Of a DNA stretch of 64,000 nucleotides, positions 53,963-63,033 are shown piece by piece. The translations under genes and the position numbers were made by a program. Positions within the stretch are counted from its first letter, which is position 1. Each line of letters opens with the position of its first letter. The notes beneath the pieces were generated by a model. That model had not been told where the DNA came from and made no database searches. It saw nothing but the letters and a program-made list of their open reading frames with translations. Source of the stretch: Clostridiales bacterium (GTDB lineage Bacteria; Bacillota; Clostridia; Peptostreptococcales; Anaerovoracaceae); assembly GCA_012513435.1 (NCBI GenBank), contig JAAZCE010000008.1:1-64000 (forward strand), written 5' to 3'.

Positions 53963-56093
53963 ATTGCCCTGCCAATCCCAAAAACTTTGAGACTATATCG
54001 TCTGGTAACCTAGAAATAAATTCTTGTAAAAATAATTCTTTATCTTTTTCACAATTAATTTCATCGTATTGTTTCAATAATTTTTCTATTTTATCATCAT
54101 TGTTTGAATACTGTTTTAATGAAAAATAAGTCATTTTAAGTTTTATAGCTGTTGTAAGGACTTCTCTACTCGCAAAAGCCAGTGCATCTAGAATATATTC
54201 CGGAATAACTGCCAAACAGTCTATATACTCAGACAAAATAGTAGCATACCATCCTTTTTTCATTCCAGACGCAAGTGTTAATACGCTATCATAGCGTTTA
54301 GATGCAGAGGCATCCAAATTTTCTTTATGTTTTATTATTGTATCAGGGTCTGTATAGTGATAATCAATAATCTTTTTAACATATGGTCTATTTGCCTCCT
54401 CATTGCAGAAATCCACTTCTAAAGTGTAGGGCGCATAAAACATTTCAACATATGGATTGCTCCCAAACAACTTGTCTAATTTATCTTTTCTGCTTTGTCC
54501 TCTCTTTTCTGCCTCAGAACTACATTTTTTTGCTCCTGAAAGCTGCTGATCCATATCTGTAATAATTGCACAATATCTTTCTAATCTACATGGTTCAAAA
54601 ATGCAAGCAATATATTCAAATGCTACACTGCCAACATTAATAAGTCCAATGCCCAACTCGTCTAATGATATACCCATTGTCTTTTTCACTAAGTTTGGTA
54701 TAAGAATTTCTTCACCATCACCCTCGACCAAAACAATTCCCTTTGAAAATAGCAAAACACATCTTTTCGCATCCAAAAATCGTTCTAAACATTGTGTTAA
54801 GCTGACGTCCTTCAATTTAAGTTGCGTCTTACCAAATTCATTTAACCCATTTGAAGGTTGCATAACTACCGAAATATTTTCTCTTCCCTTAAGCACATTA
54901 ACTTTTGTTATATCTGCCACTTCCGATAAATGTGTTGAATGCGTTGTCATTAAAACTTGAGTATAATCCTTTGATACCTGCAAATTATCAAACAATGTCT
55001 TTTGAATATGAGTATGTATATGGGCTTCCGGCTCTTCTATAAGCATAATATTAACTATTTCTCGATTTATGTTAAACTCAAACTCTACTAGTTTAAGAGC
55101 AATGAATAATATATTGAGATGCCCTAATCCCAAAAAATCTATGTCTTGTTTATCAGACGGCAACATCGTAATATACTTAGATAATACCGATATATCATCT
55201 TTCATTTGAGATTCTAGCACAATATTTGGCGAATAAACCAGCCCTATTATCTCATCTAATTTATGATTTATTTGATGTCCAATACCAGATATTTGTCCTA
55301 CACCGGAAATCTTAATATTTAATTCTTGTATTTTTTCTTTAATTTCGCTAATATCTAAGTCAGAAATATCAGCTCTAATGGAATCTACAATTCTTCTAAT
55401 CGGATTTTTAGGTTTCTTTAATTCCGATTCAACATCACGCAAAGCATCAATAAACACAACAGAGATATACTTCCATATCTCCAATATATCTAGTTTTCCA
55501 CCTACAATAGCAGAATCCTCTTGTTCTGGATCTGCATACTGAAATGAATCTATATCCCCTACAATTTCTTTATATACATCTTCCTTTGTAAAATCCACTT
55601 GTGATCTTGCAGTATATACAAATTCATAATCTTCAAGTTTAATTCTATTTCTTACTGCCTCAAATTCCTTTTTATCTTTTGCTTCAAAAAGTGCTTTTCG
55701 TATAGACTTTTGTGGGCGAATTAATAACGTAACCGTTCCATAATTATATCCTTTACAACGTATAAAAGATTTTAAGAAATTTTCATTTTCCTTTTCAGGA
55801 ACTATATCTTTACATGCTTCGTTACTCTTTTCCTCAGATGAAATTTCGTCAAAATAAGCTGAAATAATTATCCAATGACCTCTCCAATTTTTGAGAGAAT
55901 CTGTAAAATCAGACTCTTTCAATCGCTTTGCATTATAATAAAAAGAATCATCGAGTAATATTCTCAATGCCGTTATTGCATTAGATTTACCAGAATCATT
56001 TTCTCCAATTATTGCATTAGCGCCTTTTCCAAAAGTGAATCTAGCTGATTTTAAATTTTTATAATTTACTATTTGCAAATATTTTAGATACAT
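53955..56093 (-). CDS. gajA: OLD-family ATPase-TOPRIM nuclease, Gabija GajA-like
   Basis: This 712-aa protein has an ABC-type ATPase with Walker A IGENDSGKSNAI (30-), a Walker B IMLIEEPEAHIH (349-) and TTHSTHLSEV, then a TOPRIM nuclease domain with VLVEGDGEEILIP (454-) and ITDMDQQ (510-) carrying the acidic metal ligands. This is a class 2 OLD nuclease, defined by the helicase next to it. It is longer than the roughly 580-aa founding GajA, mainly in the stretch between Walker A and B. The ATG at 56093 has GGAAGGAAT upstream; an ATG at 56108 overlaps that site. Confidence 0.82.
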   Translation of the reverse strand: MYLKYLQIVNYKNLKSARFTFGKGANAIIGENDSGKSNAITALRILLDDSFYYNAKRLKESDFTDSLKNWRGHWIIISAYFDEISSEEKSNEACKDIVPEKENENFLKSFIRCKGYNYGTVTLLIRPQKSIRKALFEAKDKKEFEAVRNRIKLEDYEFVYTARSQVDFTKEDVYKEIVGDIDSFQYADPEQEDSAIVGGKLDILEIWKYISVVFIDALRDVESELKKPKNPIRRIVDSIRADISDLDISEIKEKIQELNIKISGVGQISGIGHQINHKLDEIIGLVYSPNIVLESQMKDDISVLSKYITMLPSDKQDIDFLGLGHLNILFIALKLVEFEFNINREIVNIMLIEEPEAHIHTHIQKTLFDNLQVSKDYTQVLMTTHSTHLSEVADITKVNVLKGRENISVVMQPSNGLNEFGKTQLKLKDVSLTQCLERFLDAKRCVLLFSKGIVLVEGDGEEILIPNLVKKTMGISLDELGIGLINVGSVAFEYIACIFEPCRLERYCAIITDMDQQLSGAKKCSSEAEKRGQSRKDKLDKLFGSNPYVEMFYAPYTLEVDFCNEEANRPYVKKIIDYHYTDPDTIIKHKENLDASASKRYDSVLTLASGMKKGWYATILSEYIDCLAVIPEYILDALAFASREVLTTAIKLKMTYFSLKQYSNNDDKIEKLLKQYDEINCEKDKELFLQEFISRLPDDIVSKFLGLAGQYE

Positions 56094-56352
56094 ATTTATT
56101 CCTTCCAATGCTATTTATTCTTCCTGAAAGTTCAACATTTTATTTAATATTATATCATCATTGTACATTATTTACCATATTTCTCATACAAACCCACATA
56201 TTTTCAGTAAGAGTTCTGCTGTCTGTGAGCGGAACGCCCGTTTATGAGCAAAAAGATCTGCATATGCAGCAGAAAGCACCGCAGGTGCGTTTTGCAAATG
56301 GCATGGCTGAACTGTTACTATTTCAACATCCTTCTCAAACGATCCAAAAAGT
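56094..56352. other. Upstream region of the defence pair with a GC-richer scrap
   Basis: 56100-56200 is AT-rich and should hold the gajA promoter. From about 56205 to 56345 the base mix turns GC-richer and one plus-strand frame reads SGTPVYEQKDLHMQQKAP then RFANGMAELLLFQ without stops, as if it were a piece of an old coding region. No family is recognised and there is no start. Confidence 0.35.
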
Positions 56353-56721
56353 TTATTCTCCTCTCAAATCAAACCGCTCTCCATCCGTTCTCCCCACACC
56401 AATGATATCCCCCTGCATACTACAAGTAAACGTATACGACACCTCGTCAACCATAACCTCAATGGTCATTCCGTCCTGCTCCAGCATACAGAACACATCA
56501 AACTCCAAATCCTCGCTTTCACGATTCAAAAACCGACTAACTGCCTCTTCCGTCTGCTCCTCCAATGCTCTCCTCTCATCTGTCACATCTTCCCCGTCAC
56601 GATATGCCGATATGATTTCTCCGTCAGCCGTAACCACCATAGATGAATGTCCTTTTTCCTCCATTATCGGAGCACATCCCGCAAGCAACACTACCAGACC
56701 TAATATAATTATTTTCTTCAT
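56353..56721 (-). CDS. Small lipoprotein of the guaA-linked island
   Basis: This 122-aa protein has a lipoprotein signal (MKKIIILGLVVLLAGC, cysteine 16). The mature part is acidic (VVTADGEIISAYRDGEDVTD; FLNRESEDLEFDVFCMLEQD) and ends with a beta-rich piece. No family is recognised. It is 49 bp downstream of the XRE gene on the same strand and may be co-transcribed. Confidence 0.68.
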   Translation of the reverse strand: MKKIIILGLVVLLAGCAPIMEEKGHSSMVVTADGEIISAYRDGEDVTDERRALEEQTEEAVSRFLNRESEDLEFDVFCMLEQDGMTIEVMVDEVSYTFTCSMQGDIIGVGRTDGERFDLRGE

Positions 56722-56770
56722 CTCTTTGCCTTTCCGGCAAATACGCAAAAAGCAGCCCTACCAGACTGCT

Positions 56771-57094
56771 CTACTTCAATTTCATACCCCTCACATAAAT
56801 TTCAACCGCTTCTCTCTCTTTATCTGTCAAGGATTCCCACATATACAACACTTTCTTTTGTTCTGAAGACAATTCCAATTTCCCTATATCATCAGAAAAA
56901 AATTGTGGTATCGTAATTCCCAATCCATCACAAATCCTGTCCAATGTATAAAAAGTAGGTGTGCTTCCTCTTTTCATCAGATTCGATAAGGATGACTGGC
57001 TAATCCCCGTCTTTTTAGATAGTGCATACATGGTCATCTGCTTTTTATCACAGAGTTCTTTTATTCTCTTTGCAATATACTTCTCATCTAACAA
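56771..57094 (-). CDS. XRE-family regulator, 107 aa
   Basis: A single HTH domain (IKELCDKKQMTMYALSKKTG, ISQSSLSNLMKRGSTPTFYT) is followed by a short helical tail (LTDKEREAVEIYVRGMKLK). It is of the small phage/element repressor type. It lies 34 bp after the guaA stop, at the very edge of the accessory zone, a common place for the control gene of an integrated element. The ribosome binding site (AGTGAGGTGTAG) is good. Confidence 0.88.
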   Translation of the reverse strand: MLDEKYIAKRIKELCDKKQMTMYALSKKTGISQSSLSNLMKRGSTPTFYTLDRICDGLGITIPQFFSDDIGKLELSSEQKKVLYMWESLTDKEREAVEIYVRGMKLK

Positions 57095-57128
57095 GCAACC
57101 TACACCTCACTTTCGATATATGTTGCTT

Positions 57129-58697
57129 TTATTCAAACTCTATCGTCCCTGGCGGTTTTCCTGTGCAGTCATACATGACTCTGTTGACATGCTTTACTTC
57201 GTTGACGATTCGGGTGGTTACCTTCTGGAGGACCTCCCACGGAAGCTGGGTGGCTTCAGCTGTCATGAAGTCAGAGGTATCCACTGCACGGAGGGCAATG
57301 GCATAATCATAAGTCCTAAAATCCCCCATGACTCCTACCGAGCGCATGTTGGTTAATGCTGCGAAATATTGCCCGATGGTTCCCGACTGTCCGTATTTTG
57401 GAATCAGTCCGGATTCCATAGCTGCTGCTATTTCCTCACGGTAGATGGCGTCTGCATCCTGGACTATCTTCACCTTTTCTTCCGTCACGTCGCCGATGAT
57501 TCTGATGCCAAGGCCAGGGCCTGGGAATGGCTGGCGATAAACTAGATAAGCCGGTATACCAAGCTCAAGTCCGGCACGTCGTACTTCATCCTTGAAGAGC
57601 ATACGGAGAGGCTCAATTATTTCTTTGAAATCCACATAGTCCGGCAGACCGCCTACGTTGTGGTGGGACTTTATCACTGCGGACTTGCCAATGCCGCTTT
57701 CTATTACATCGGGATATATAGTCCCCTGCACCAGGAAATCCACAGTTCCAATCTTCTTTGCTTCTTCTTCAAAGACACGGATGAATTCCTCGCCTATTAT
57801 CTTTCTCTTTTTTTCAGGGTCGCTAACCCCTGCCAGCTTTTTGTAAAATCTCTGCTGTGCGTTGACACGGATAAAATTTAAATCATAAGGCCCATCAGGT
57901 CCGAACACTGCCTCTACCTCGTCCCCCTCATTTTTACGCAAAAGACCGTGGTCTACGAAAACGCATGTCAGCTGCTTTCCAACGGCCTTGCTCAGCAAAA
58001 CGGCCGCAACTGAGGAGTCCACGCCGCCGGAAAGTGCGCAGAGCACTTTGCCACCGCCCACCTTTTTGCCAACGTTGGCTATGGTATTTTCCACAAAGGA
58101 ATCCATCTGCCAATCGCCGGCGCAGCCGCAAACATCCTTTACAAAAACCTCAAGCATCTTCTTTCCTTCAACCGTGTGCATTACTTCGGGATGAGGCTGA
58201 AGGGCGTAGAGCTTCCTTTCTCTGTTTTCCATCGCTGCCACAGGGCAAACGGAAGTATGGGCCGTAACCGTAAAGTCTGCAGGAGCTTTGCTTATATAAT
58301 CCGTATGGCTCATCCAGCATATTGTTTTGTCTGAAACATCCTTAAACAAGCCATCCTTGTTATCAATATCTACTTCCGTTCTGCCATATTCGCTTACAGG
58401 AGCCGTCTCCACCTTGCCTCCAAGCTGGTGGGCCATAAGATGCGCGCCATAGCATATGCCCAAGATAGGCACTCCCATATCATATATTGCCTTGTCATAC
58501 TGTGGTGAATCGTCTCCGTACACACTGTTTGGGCCTCCTGTAAATATGATGCCCTTAGGTGCTTTGGCCTTAATTTCTTTCAGACTCAATGTATAGGGAT
58601 AAACTTCACAGTACACGCCTTCTTCTCTTACACGTCTTGCTATAAGCTGGTTGTACTGACCGCCAAAATCAAGAACGATAATCAATTCGTGGTTCAT
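57129..58697 (-). CDS. guaA: GMP synthase (glutamine-hydrolysing)
   Basis: It turns XMP into GMP. The 522-aa protein has a class I amidotransferase domain ([12 protein letters not shown]; nucleophile in [22 protein letters not shown]), the ATP-PPase loop [17 protein letters not shown], and the dimerisation domain ending in PPGTIEFE. It sits 37 bp after guaB. The 3' end of guaA is a well-known integration site for mobile elements, and the accessory zone begins right after it. Confidence 0.98.
   Translation of the reverse strand: MNHELIIVLDFGGQYNQLIARRVREEGVYCEVYPYTLSLKEIKAKAPKGIIFTGGPNSVYGDDSPQYDKAIYDMGVPILGICYGAHLMAHQLGGKVETAPVSEYGRTEVDIDNKDGLFKDVSDKTICWMSHTDYISKAPADFTVTAHTSVCPVAAMENRERKLYALQPHPEVMHTVEGKKMLEVFVKDVCGCAGDWQMDSFVENTIANVGKKVGGGKVLCALSGGVDSSVAAVLLSKAVGKQLTCVFVDHGLLRKNEGDEVEAVFGPDGPYDLNFIRVNAQQRFYKKLAGVSDPEKKRKIIGEEFIRVFEEEAKKIGTVDFLVQGTIYPDVIESGIGKSAVIKSHHNVGGLPDYVDFKEIIEPLRMLFKDEVRRAGLELGIPAYLVYRQPFPGPGLGIRIIGDVTEEKVKIVQDADAIYREEIAAAMESGLIPKYGQSGTIGQYFAALTNMRSVGVMGDFRTYDYAIALRAVDTSDFMTAEATQLPWEVLQKVTTRIVNEVKHVNRVMYDCTGKPPGTIEFE
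57130..57140 (-). repeat. Candidate attachment site, guaA copy
   Basis: GAGTTTGAATA, the last codons of guaA (Glu-Phe-Glu-stop), matches 52036-52026 exactly in direct orientation. Confidence 0.4.
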
Positions 58698-58734
58698 AAT
58701 ATGTCCTTTCCTGTTACTTCCTCCGGCCTTAGGT

Positions 58735-60243
58735 TTATCTGTTATTGTTCTTGGAGGTATCTCTTAAGATAACGTCGTGAGCTCCGCCCTCTACTATGCT
58801 TGTTGCGGAAACAACCGTCAACTTCGCTTCCTTCTGCAGCTGTGAGATGCTGGTTACACCACAGTTACACATGGTGGATTTAACCTTCTGCAGTGACTGA
58901 CGCACGTTGTCGCTGAGGGAGCCTGCATATGGCACGTAGGAATCCACGCCTTCTTCAAAGGAAAGCTTGCTGTCGCCACCCATATCGTATCGCTGCCAGT
59001 TCCTCGCTCTGTTGGAGCCTTCGCCCCAGTATTCCTTAACGTAGCTTCCATTAATGGTGAGCTTGGCTGTCGGCGATTCGTCAAATCTTGAGAAGTATCT
59101 TCCCAGCATGAGAAAATCAGCGCCCATCGCCAGTGCCAGTGTCATGTGGTAATCATAGACGATGCCGCCGTCGGAACAGATTGGAATATAGACTCCCGTC
59201 CTTTCGTAGTATTCGTTTCTCGCTCTCGCTACTTCTATTACAGCCGAGGCCTGTCCGCGGCCAATGCCTTTTTGCTCTCTAGTTATGCAGATGGAGCCGC
59301 CGCCGATGCCTACCTTGATGAAGTCTGCTCCGGCCTCTGCCAGAAATTCAAAGCCTTCCTTATCCACTACGTTGCCTGCTCCAATTTTAACGCTATCACC
59401 GTAGTGGGCTCTCACGTAATCCAAGGTGTTTCTCTGCCACTGGGAGAAGCCCTCAGAGGAGTCTATGCAAAGGACGTCCGCCCCCGCCTCTACAAGGGCC
59501 GGTATTCTGTCTGCGTAGTCTCTCGTATTTATTCCCGCTCCCACCATGTACCTCTTGTGTTCATCGAGAAGCTCATCCGGGTATGCCTTATGTGTATCGT
59601 AGTCCTTACGGAAAACGAAATACTTCAGTCTCTGGTTCTTGTCTATAACAGGGAGGGCGTTGAGCTTGTTGTCCCATATCATGTCGTTGGCTTCGGAAAG
59701 GGTCACGCCCTCTTCGGCATAGATGAGTTTTTCAAAAGGAGTCATGAATTGGCCTACTCTTGTATCCATTGACATCCTACTTATACGGTAGTCTCTGCTG
59801 GTCACAAGGCCTACCATCCTGCCTGCCGCCGTACCGTCCTCCGTTACTGCCGTGGTGGAATGACCCGTTCGCTCTTTAAGCTGAAGCAGCTCTCCCAGTG
59901 TCTGATCAGGCCTGATGTTGGCATCGCTTGTTACAAACCCCGCCTTGTGGTTCTTGACACGGCGGACCATTTCGGCCTGTGACTCTATTGCCTGAGAGCC
60001 ATATATAAATGAAATTCCGCCTTCCTTGGCAAGGGCGATAGCCAGTCTGTCGTCGGATACCGCCTGCATAATCGCAGACACTAAAGGTGTATTCATTTTG
60101 ATAGAGGGTTCTTCTCCTTTTTTAAACTTTACTACAGGGCATTTGAGAGAAACGTTTTCTACTCTGCATCCTGTTGAAGAATAGCCCGGTACTAAAAGAT
60201 ATTCATTAAATGTTCTAGATGGTTCATCAAAAATATATGCCAT
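58735..60243 (-). CDS. guaB: IMP dehydrogenase, Tritrichomonas-type
   Basis: It oxidises IMP to XMP. The 502-aa protein has a TIM barrel split by two CBS domains (about 105-225). The catalytic cysteine lies in [20 protein letters not shown] and the Arg-Tyr pair of the mobile flap in [12 protein letters not shown]. The flap and cysteine loop differ from the usual bacterial GSICTTR type and match, as I recall it, the enzyme of the protist T. foetus, itself thought to be of bacterial origin. An extended -10 (TGATACAAT, 60281-60273) lies 30 bp upstream. Confidence 0.95.
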   Translation of the reverse strand: MAYIFDEPSRTFNEYLLVPGYSSTGCRVENVSLKCPVVKFKKGEEPSIKMNTPLVSAIMQAVSDDRLAIALAKEGGISFIYGSQAIESQAEMVRRVKNHKAGFVTSDANIRPDQTLGELLQLKERTGHSTTAVTEDGTAAGRMVGLVTSRDYRISRMSMDTRVGQFMTPFEKLIYAEEGVTLSEANDMIWDNKLNALPVIDKNQRLKYFVFRKDYDTHKAYPDELLDEHKRYMVGAGINTRDYADRIPALVEAGADVLCIDSSEGFSQWQRNTLDYVRAHYGDSVKIGAGNVVDKEGFEFLAEAGADFIKVGIGGGSICITREQKGIGRGQASAVIEVARARNEYYERTGVYIPICSDGGIVYDYHMTLALAMGADFLMLGRYFSRFDESPTAKLTINGSYVKEYWGEGSNRARNWQRYDMGGDSKLSFEEGVDSYVPYAGSLSDNVRQSLQKVKSTMCNCGVTSISQLQKEAKLTVVSATSIVEGGAHDVILRDTSKNNNR

Positions 60244-60380
60244 ATCAACCTCCTTGTGAATTATTAGAAACTATTGTATCACATTTTTGAGCAAAATGCT
60301 TTGTTTTACAACTTAAATCCACGGTTTTTTTGCTGTTCCGCATTGTGAAATCGCCTTTCCTAATAATACAACCGACAAAA

Positions 60381-60422
60381 AACAAAACAGCCGGCTGGTT
60401 CGTTTCACCGGCTGTTTTGTTT
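60381..60422 (-). terminator. Terminator of the amidohydrolase operon
   Basis: On the minus strand ACAAAACAGCCGG pairs with CCGGCTGTTTTGT, then TTTTTG. It lies about 70 bp after the stop at 60491 and before the guaB promoter. Confidence 0.88.
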
Positions 60423-60490
60423 GCAAGCAGCATAGCCTACCTGCATGAAGAAGCTTATATCAAAAGCCTTAGCTGAACACTTTAGTATCT

Positions 60491-62116
60491 TTATGTCTCA
60501 TCACCGTTATAAATGACTTTCCCATTCATAATAGTCATTGATACATTGGCCTGCCGCATTTCATCGGGAGATACGTTGAAAAGGTTTCTGTCTATCACTG
60601 CTATGTCTGCCAACTTGCCTTTTTCCAGAGTCCCTAAGTCAGCTTCCCGTCCTATGCCATACGCAGAGCCATATGTGTATCCTCTAAGTATTTCGGCAAC
60701 CGTAAGCTTTTCCGTTGGGTTCCACCCTCCTTCTGGCAGCCCATCGTCATGGAGCCTTGTTATTCCTCTATGAATAGCATAAAAAGGATTGTTATCCACA
60801 ACCGGGCAATCGCTTCCTATTGCCAGTACTCCGGCACTATCAAGCAGCGATTTCAGCGGCCAGCTCCTTCCAGCTCTTTCTTCTCCTAATGTAATCCTAT
60901 ATTCTTCACCCTTCCATGTAGGCATAAGACCTATATGTTCAGGCTGAACAGAAGGAATGAGTTTTAAGGTTTTAAACCTACGGATATCTTCCTCTAAAAT
61001 CATTTCCACATGCTCTATGGCATGGCGGCAACCCATCATGCCATATTTTTTTATGGCCTTCTCATAGCTGTTGACTGTAAAGTTAATGGCTCTGTCTCCG
61101 ATAGCATGTATTTTTATCCAAAGCCCCCTTTTATGGGCTTCCTGCACCGCATCCTCAATTTTATCCAGCTGGTAAAGAGGTGTTCCTAGGTTATCAGGGG
61201 CATCTTCATAGCCTTCAAATACCAAGGCCGTATGAGTAGTGATAACGCCATCAACGAATTGCTTAAGCAGATGGGCTCTAACCATGTCACTCTTATACTT
61301 ATTGCTGTTTGTCGCCGCCTTATCCAAATCCCCCAGCAAATCTCCTGCGGCGGTAATCCTGGTGGTAAGGCTGCCGTCTCTTTCCATGTCTGCATATACA
61401 TCGAGGGAACCTAACTCTCTGCCGAAATATGGCTGTACATCCACCACAGATGTTATGCCTAGTTTTGCCGCATCCTTCATAAAGCTTTTTAAATAAGTAC
61501 TCTCCTGTTCTTTGGTGAAGACCAATGCGTACTTAGCTGCTAAAGCTATGGCTCCTTCATACAAAAATCCTGTAGGCTCACCCTTTTCGTCGCGATTTAT
61601 TTTTCCGCCAAAAGGGTCGGACGTCACCCTGGTTATTCCTGCAATCTCCAGAGCCTTACTGTTGACCCATACGCCATGAGCTTCTGCGTTTATTAAAAAC
61701 ACAGGATTGTCGGGAAAATATTTATCCAGGGTTCCTTTACTGGGGAGTTCTTTAACATCCCAAAATACATGATACCAGTTGAAGCCGAATATCCAGCCAT
61801 CATAGGGATTCTCGTCATAGGATTCCTTTAACATTCGGGCTGCCTCTTCCTCTGATTTAGCGCTTCCCAAATTCACATATGTCTTATACATACCGGCCAG
61901 TATAAGATGGGTGTGGCTATCATGAAAGCCGGACATGACAAGTTTATCGCCTGTGTCATACACCTTTGTATTCGGCCCCTCCCAGCTTTTGCAGTTTGAC
62001 ATATTTTTCCCCACATCAGCTATCTTATTGCCCTCTACAGCCACATATCCCGAAAACGGCTGTTCACTAATACTGTCAAATATGGCCTTTCCCTTTATTA
62101 TCAGATTAGCTGCCAT
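60491..62116 (-). CDS. YtcJ-like amidohydrolase
   Basis: This 541-aa protein belongs to the amidohydrolase superfamily, YtcJ / N-substituted formamide deformylase branch. Metal and active-site parts: SGFHDSHTHLILAGMY, KIHAIGDRAINFTVNSYE, RHAIEHVEMI and IGSDCPVVDNNPF. The natural substrate of this group is mostly unknown. It is 13 bp after a nitrilase-superfamily amidase and near an NhaC-type carrier, which suggests stepwise breakdown of an imported amide or N-carbamoyl compound. Confidence 0.88.
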   Translation of the reverse strand: MAANLIIKGKAIFDSISEQPFSGYVAVEGNKIADVGKNMSNCKSWEGPNTKVYDTGDKLVMSGFHDSHTHLILAGMYKTYVNLGSAKSEEEAARMLKESYDENPYDGWIFGFNWYHVFWDVKELPSKGTLDKYFPDNPVFLINAEAHGVWVNSKALEIAGITRVTSDPFGGKINRDEKGEPTGFLYEGAIALAAKYALVFTKEQESTYLKSFMKDAAKLGITSVVDVQPYFGRELGSLDVYADMERDGSLTTRITAAGDLLGDLDKAATNSNKYKSDMVRAHLLKQFVDGVITTHTALVFEGYEDAPDNLGTPLYQLDKIEDAVQEAHKRGLWIKIHAIGDRAINFTVNSYEKAIKKYGMMGCRHAIEHVEMILEEDIRRFKTLKLIPSVQPEHIGLMPTWKGEEYRITLGEERAGRSWPLKSLLDSAGVLAIGSDCPVVDNNPFYAIHRGITRLHDDGLPEGGWNPTEKLTVAEILRGYTYGSAYGIGREADLGTLEKGKLADIAVIDRNLFNVSPDEMRQANVSMTIMNGKVIYNGDET

Positions 62117-62129
62117 TTCTAACCTCCAC

Positions 62130-63011
62130 TTATTCTCTAATGGACAGCTTCATGATTTCCTGATATGAATCAACGCGCCTGTCTCTGTGAAATTGCAGGA
62201 TATCCCTGGCTCTCTTTATTTCGTCCAAATCCAACTCTGCTACAATGGTATCCTCCTTATTGCGTTTACCTTCAGCAATTATGGTGCCCCAGGGATCAGA
62301 TACGAAACCTCGACCGTAAAACTCCATAAATCCGCTTCCATCCACCGCATCTTCTCTTCCTACTCGGTTACATGCGCATACATAAAAGTTATTATGTATC
62401 CCGTGGCCTCTAATGGCATCTACCCATGTCTGAGATGTATCAAGCTCCGGATTGTCAGGCTCTGAACCTATTGCCGATGGATAGAATACGAAATCCGCAC
62501 CCTTGAGGGCCAAAATTCTCGTTGGTTCAGGGAACCATTCATCCCAACATATGAGAACGCCGAAGGTACCGTACTTTGATTTAAATACTATGTAAGGAGA
62601 GTCTCCCGGTGTAAAATAATATTTTTCAATATATTGAGGGCCTTCAGGAATATGATGCTTCCTGTAGTTTCCTAAAAACCTTCCGTCTGCATCATATACT
62701 GCTGCCGCATTGTAATACACACCATCCATAGCATACTCGTAATAACAGCTGATTATCACTACATCCAGTTCCCTGGCAAGATCCTGCATTCTCTGATTTG
62801 TCGGGCCATCTACAGGCTCCGCCCAATCGTACTTGGTATAGTCAATAATCTGGGCGAAGTATTGTCCGTTGAACAGCTCCTGGGTACATATAATTTTTGC
62901 ACCCTTTTTTGCCATTTTCCGTATTTGTTCATCTGCCTTTTTTAAATTAACCTCTCTGTCGGGTACGCAAGCAAATTGCGTCATTCCTATTTTAACTTTT
63001 CCTTTATTCAT
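62130..63011 (-). CDS. Nitrilase-superfamily amidase (N-carbamoylputrescine amidase-like)
   Basis: This 293-aa carbon-nitrogen hydrolase has the full Glu-Lys-Cys triad: E45 in CTQELFNGQYF, K118 in NYRKHHIPEG and C155 in VLICWDEWFPE. The sequence is closest to AguB-type N-carbamoylputrescine amidases, which also resemble beta-ureidopropionases. No agmatine deiminase is nearby, so another N-carbamoyl compound is possible. It is 22 bp after the transporter gene. Confidence 0.88.
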   Translation of the reverse strand: MNKGKVKIGMTQFACVPDREVNLKKADEQIRKMAKKGAKIICTQELFNGQYFAQIIDYTKYDWAEPVDGPTNQRMQDLARELDVVIISCYYEYAMDGVYYNAAAVYDADGRFLGNYRKHHIPEGPQYIEKYYFTPGDSPYIVFKSKYGTFGVLICWDEWFPEPTRILALKGADFVFYPSAIGSEPDNPELDTSQTWVDAIRGHGIHNNFYVCACNRVGREDAVDGSGFMEFYGRGFVSDPWGTIIAEGKRNKEDTIVAELDLDEIKRARDILQFHRDRRVDSYQEIMKLSIRE

Positions 63012-63033
63012 ATCTTTTTCCTCCTTGAAATGC

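Noticed and set aside
56108..56866. Long plus-strand frame of 252 codons
   Set aside because: It is mostly the shadow of the lipoprotein gene on the minus strand, which has a lipobox and start signal; only the 56205-56345 part was kept as a note.
57129..60243. Purine riboswitch before guaB or guaA
   Set aside because: The guaB leader is only about 25-30 nt if the -10 at 60273-60278 is used, too short for a riboswitch, and no purine aptamer pattern was seen.
60245..60433. 62-codon minus-strand frame before guaB
   Set aside because: It begins inside a strong terminator hairpin and runs over the guaB -10 box.
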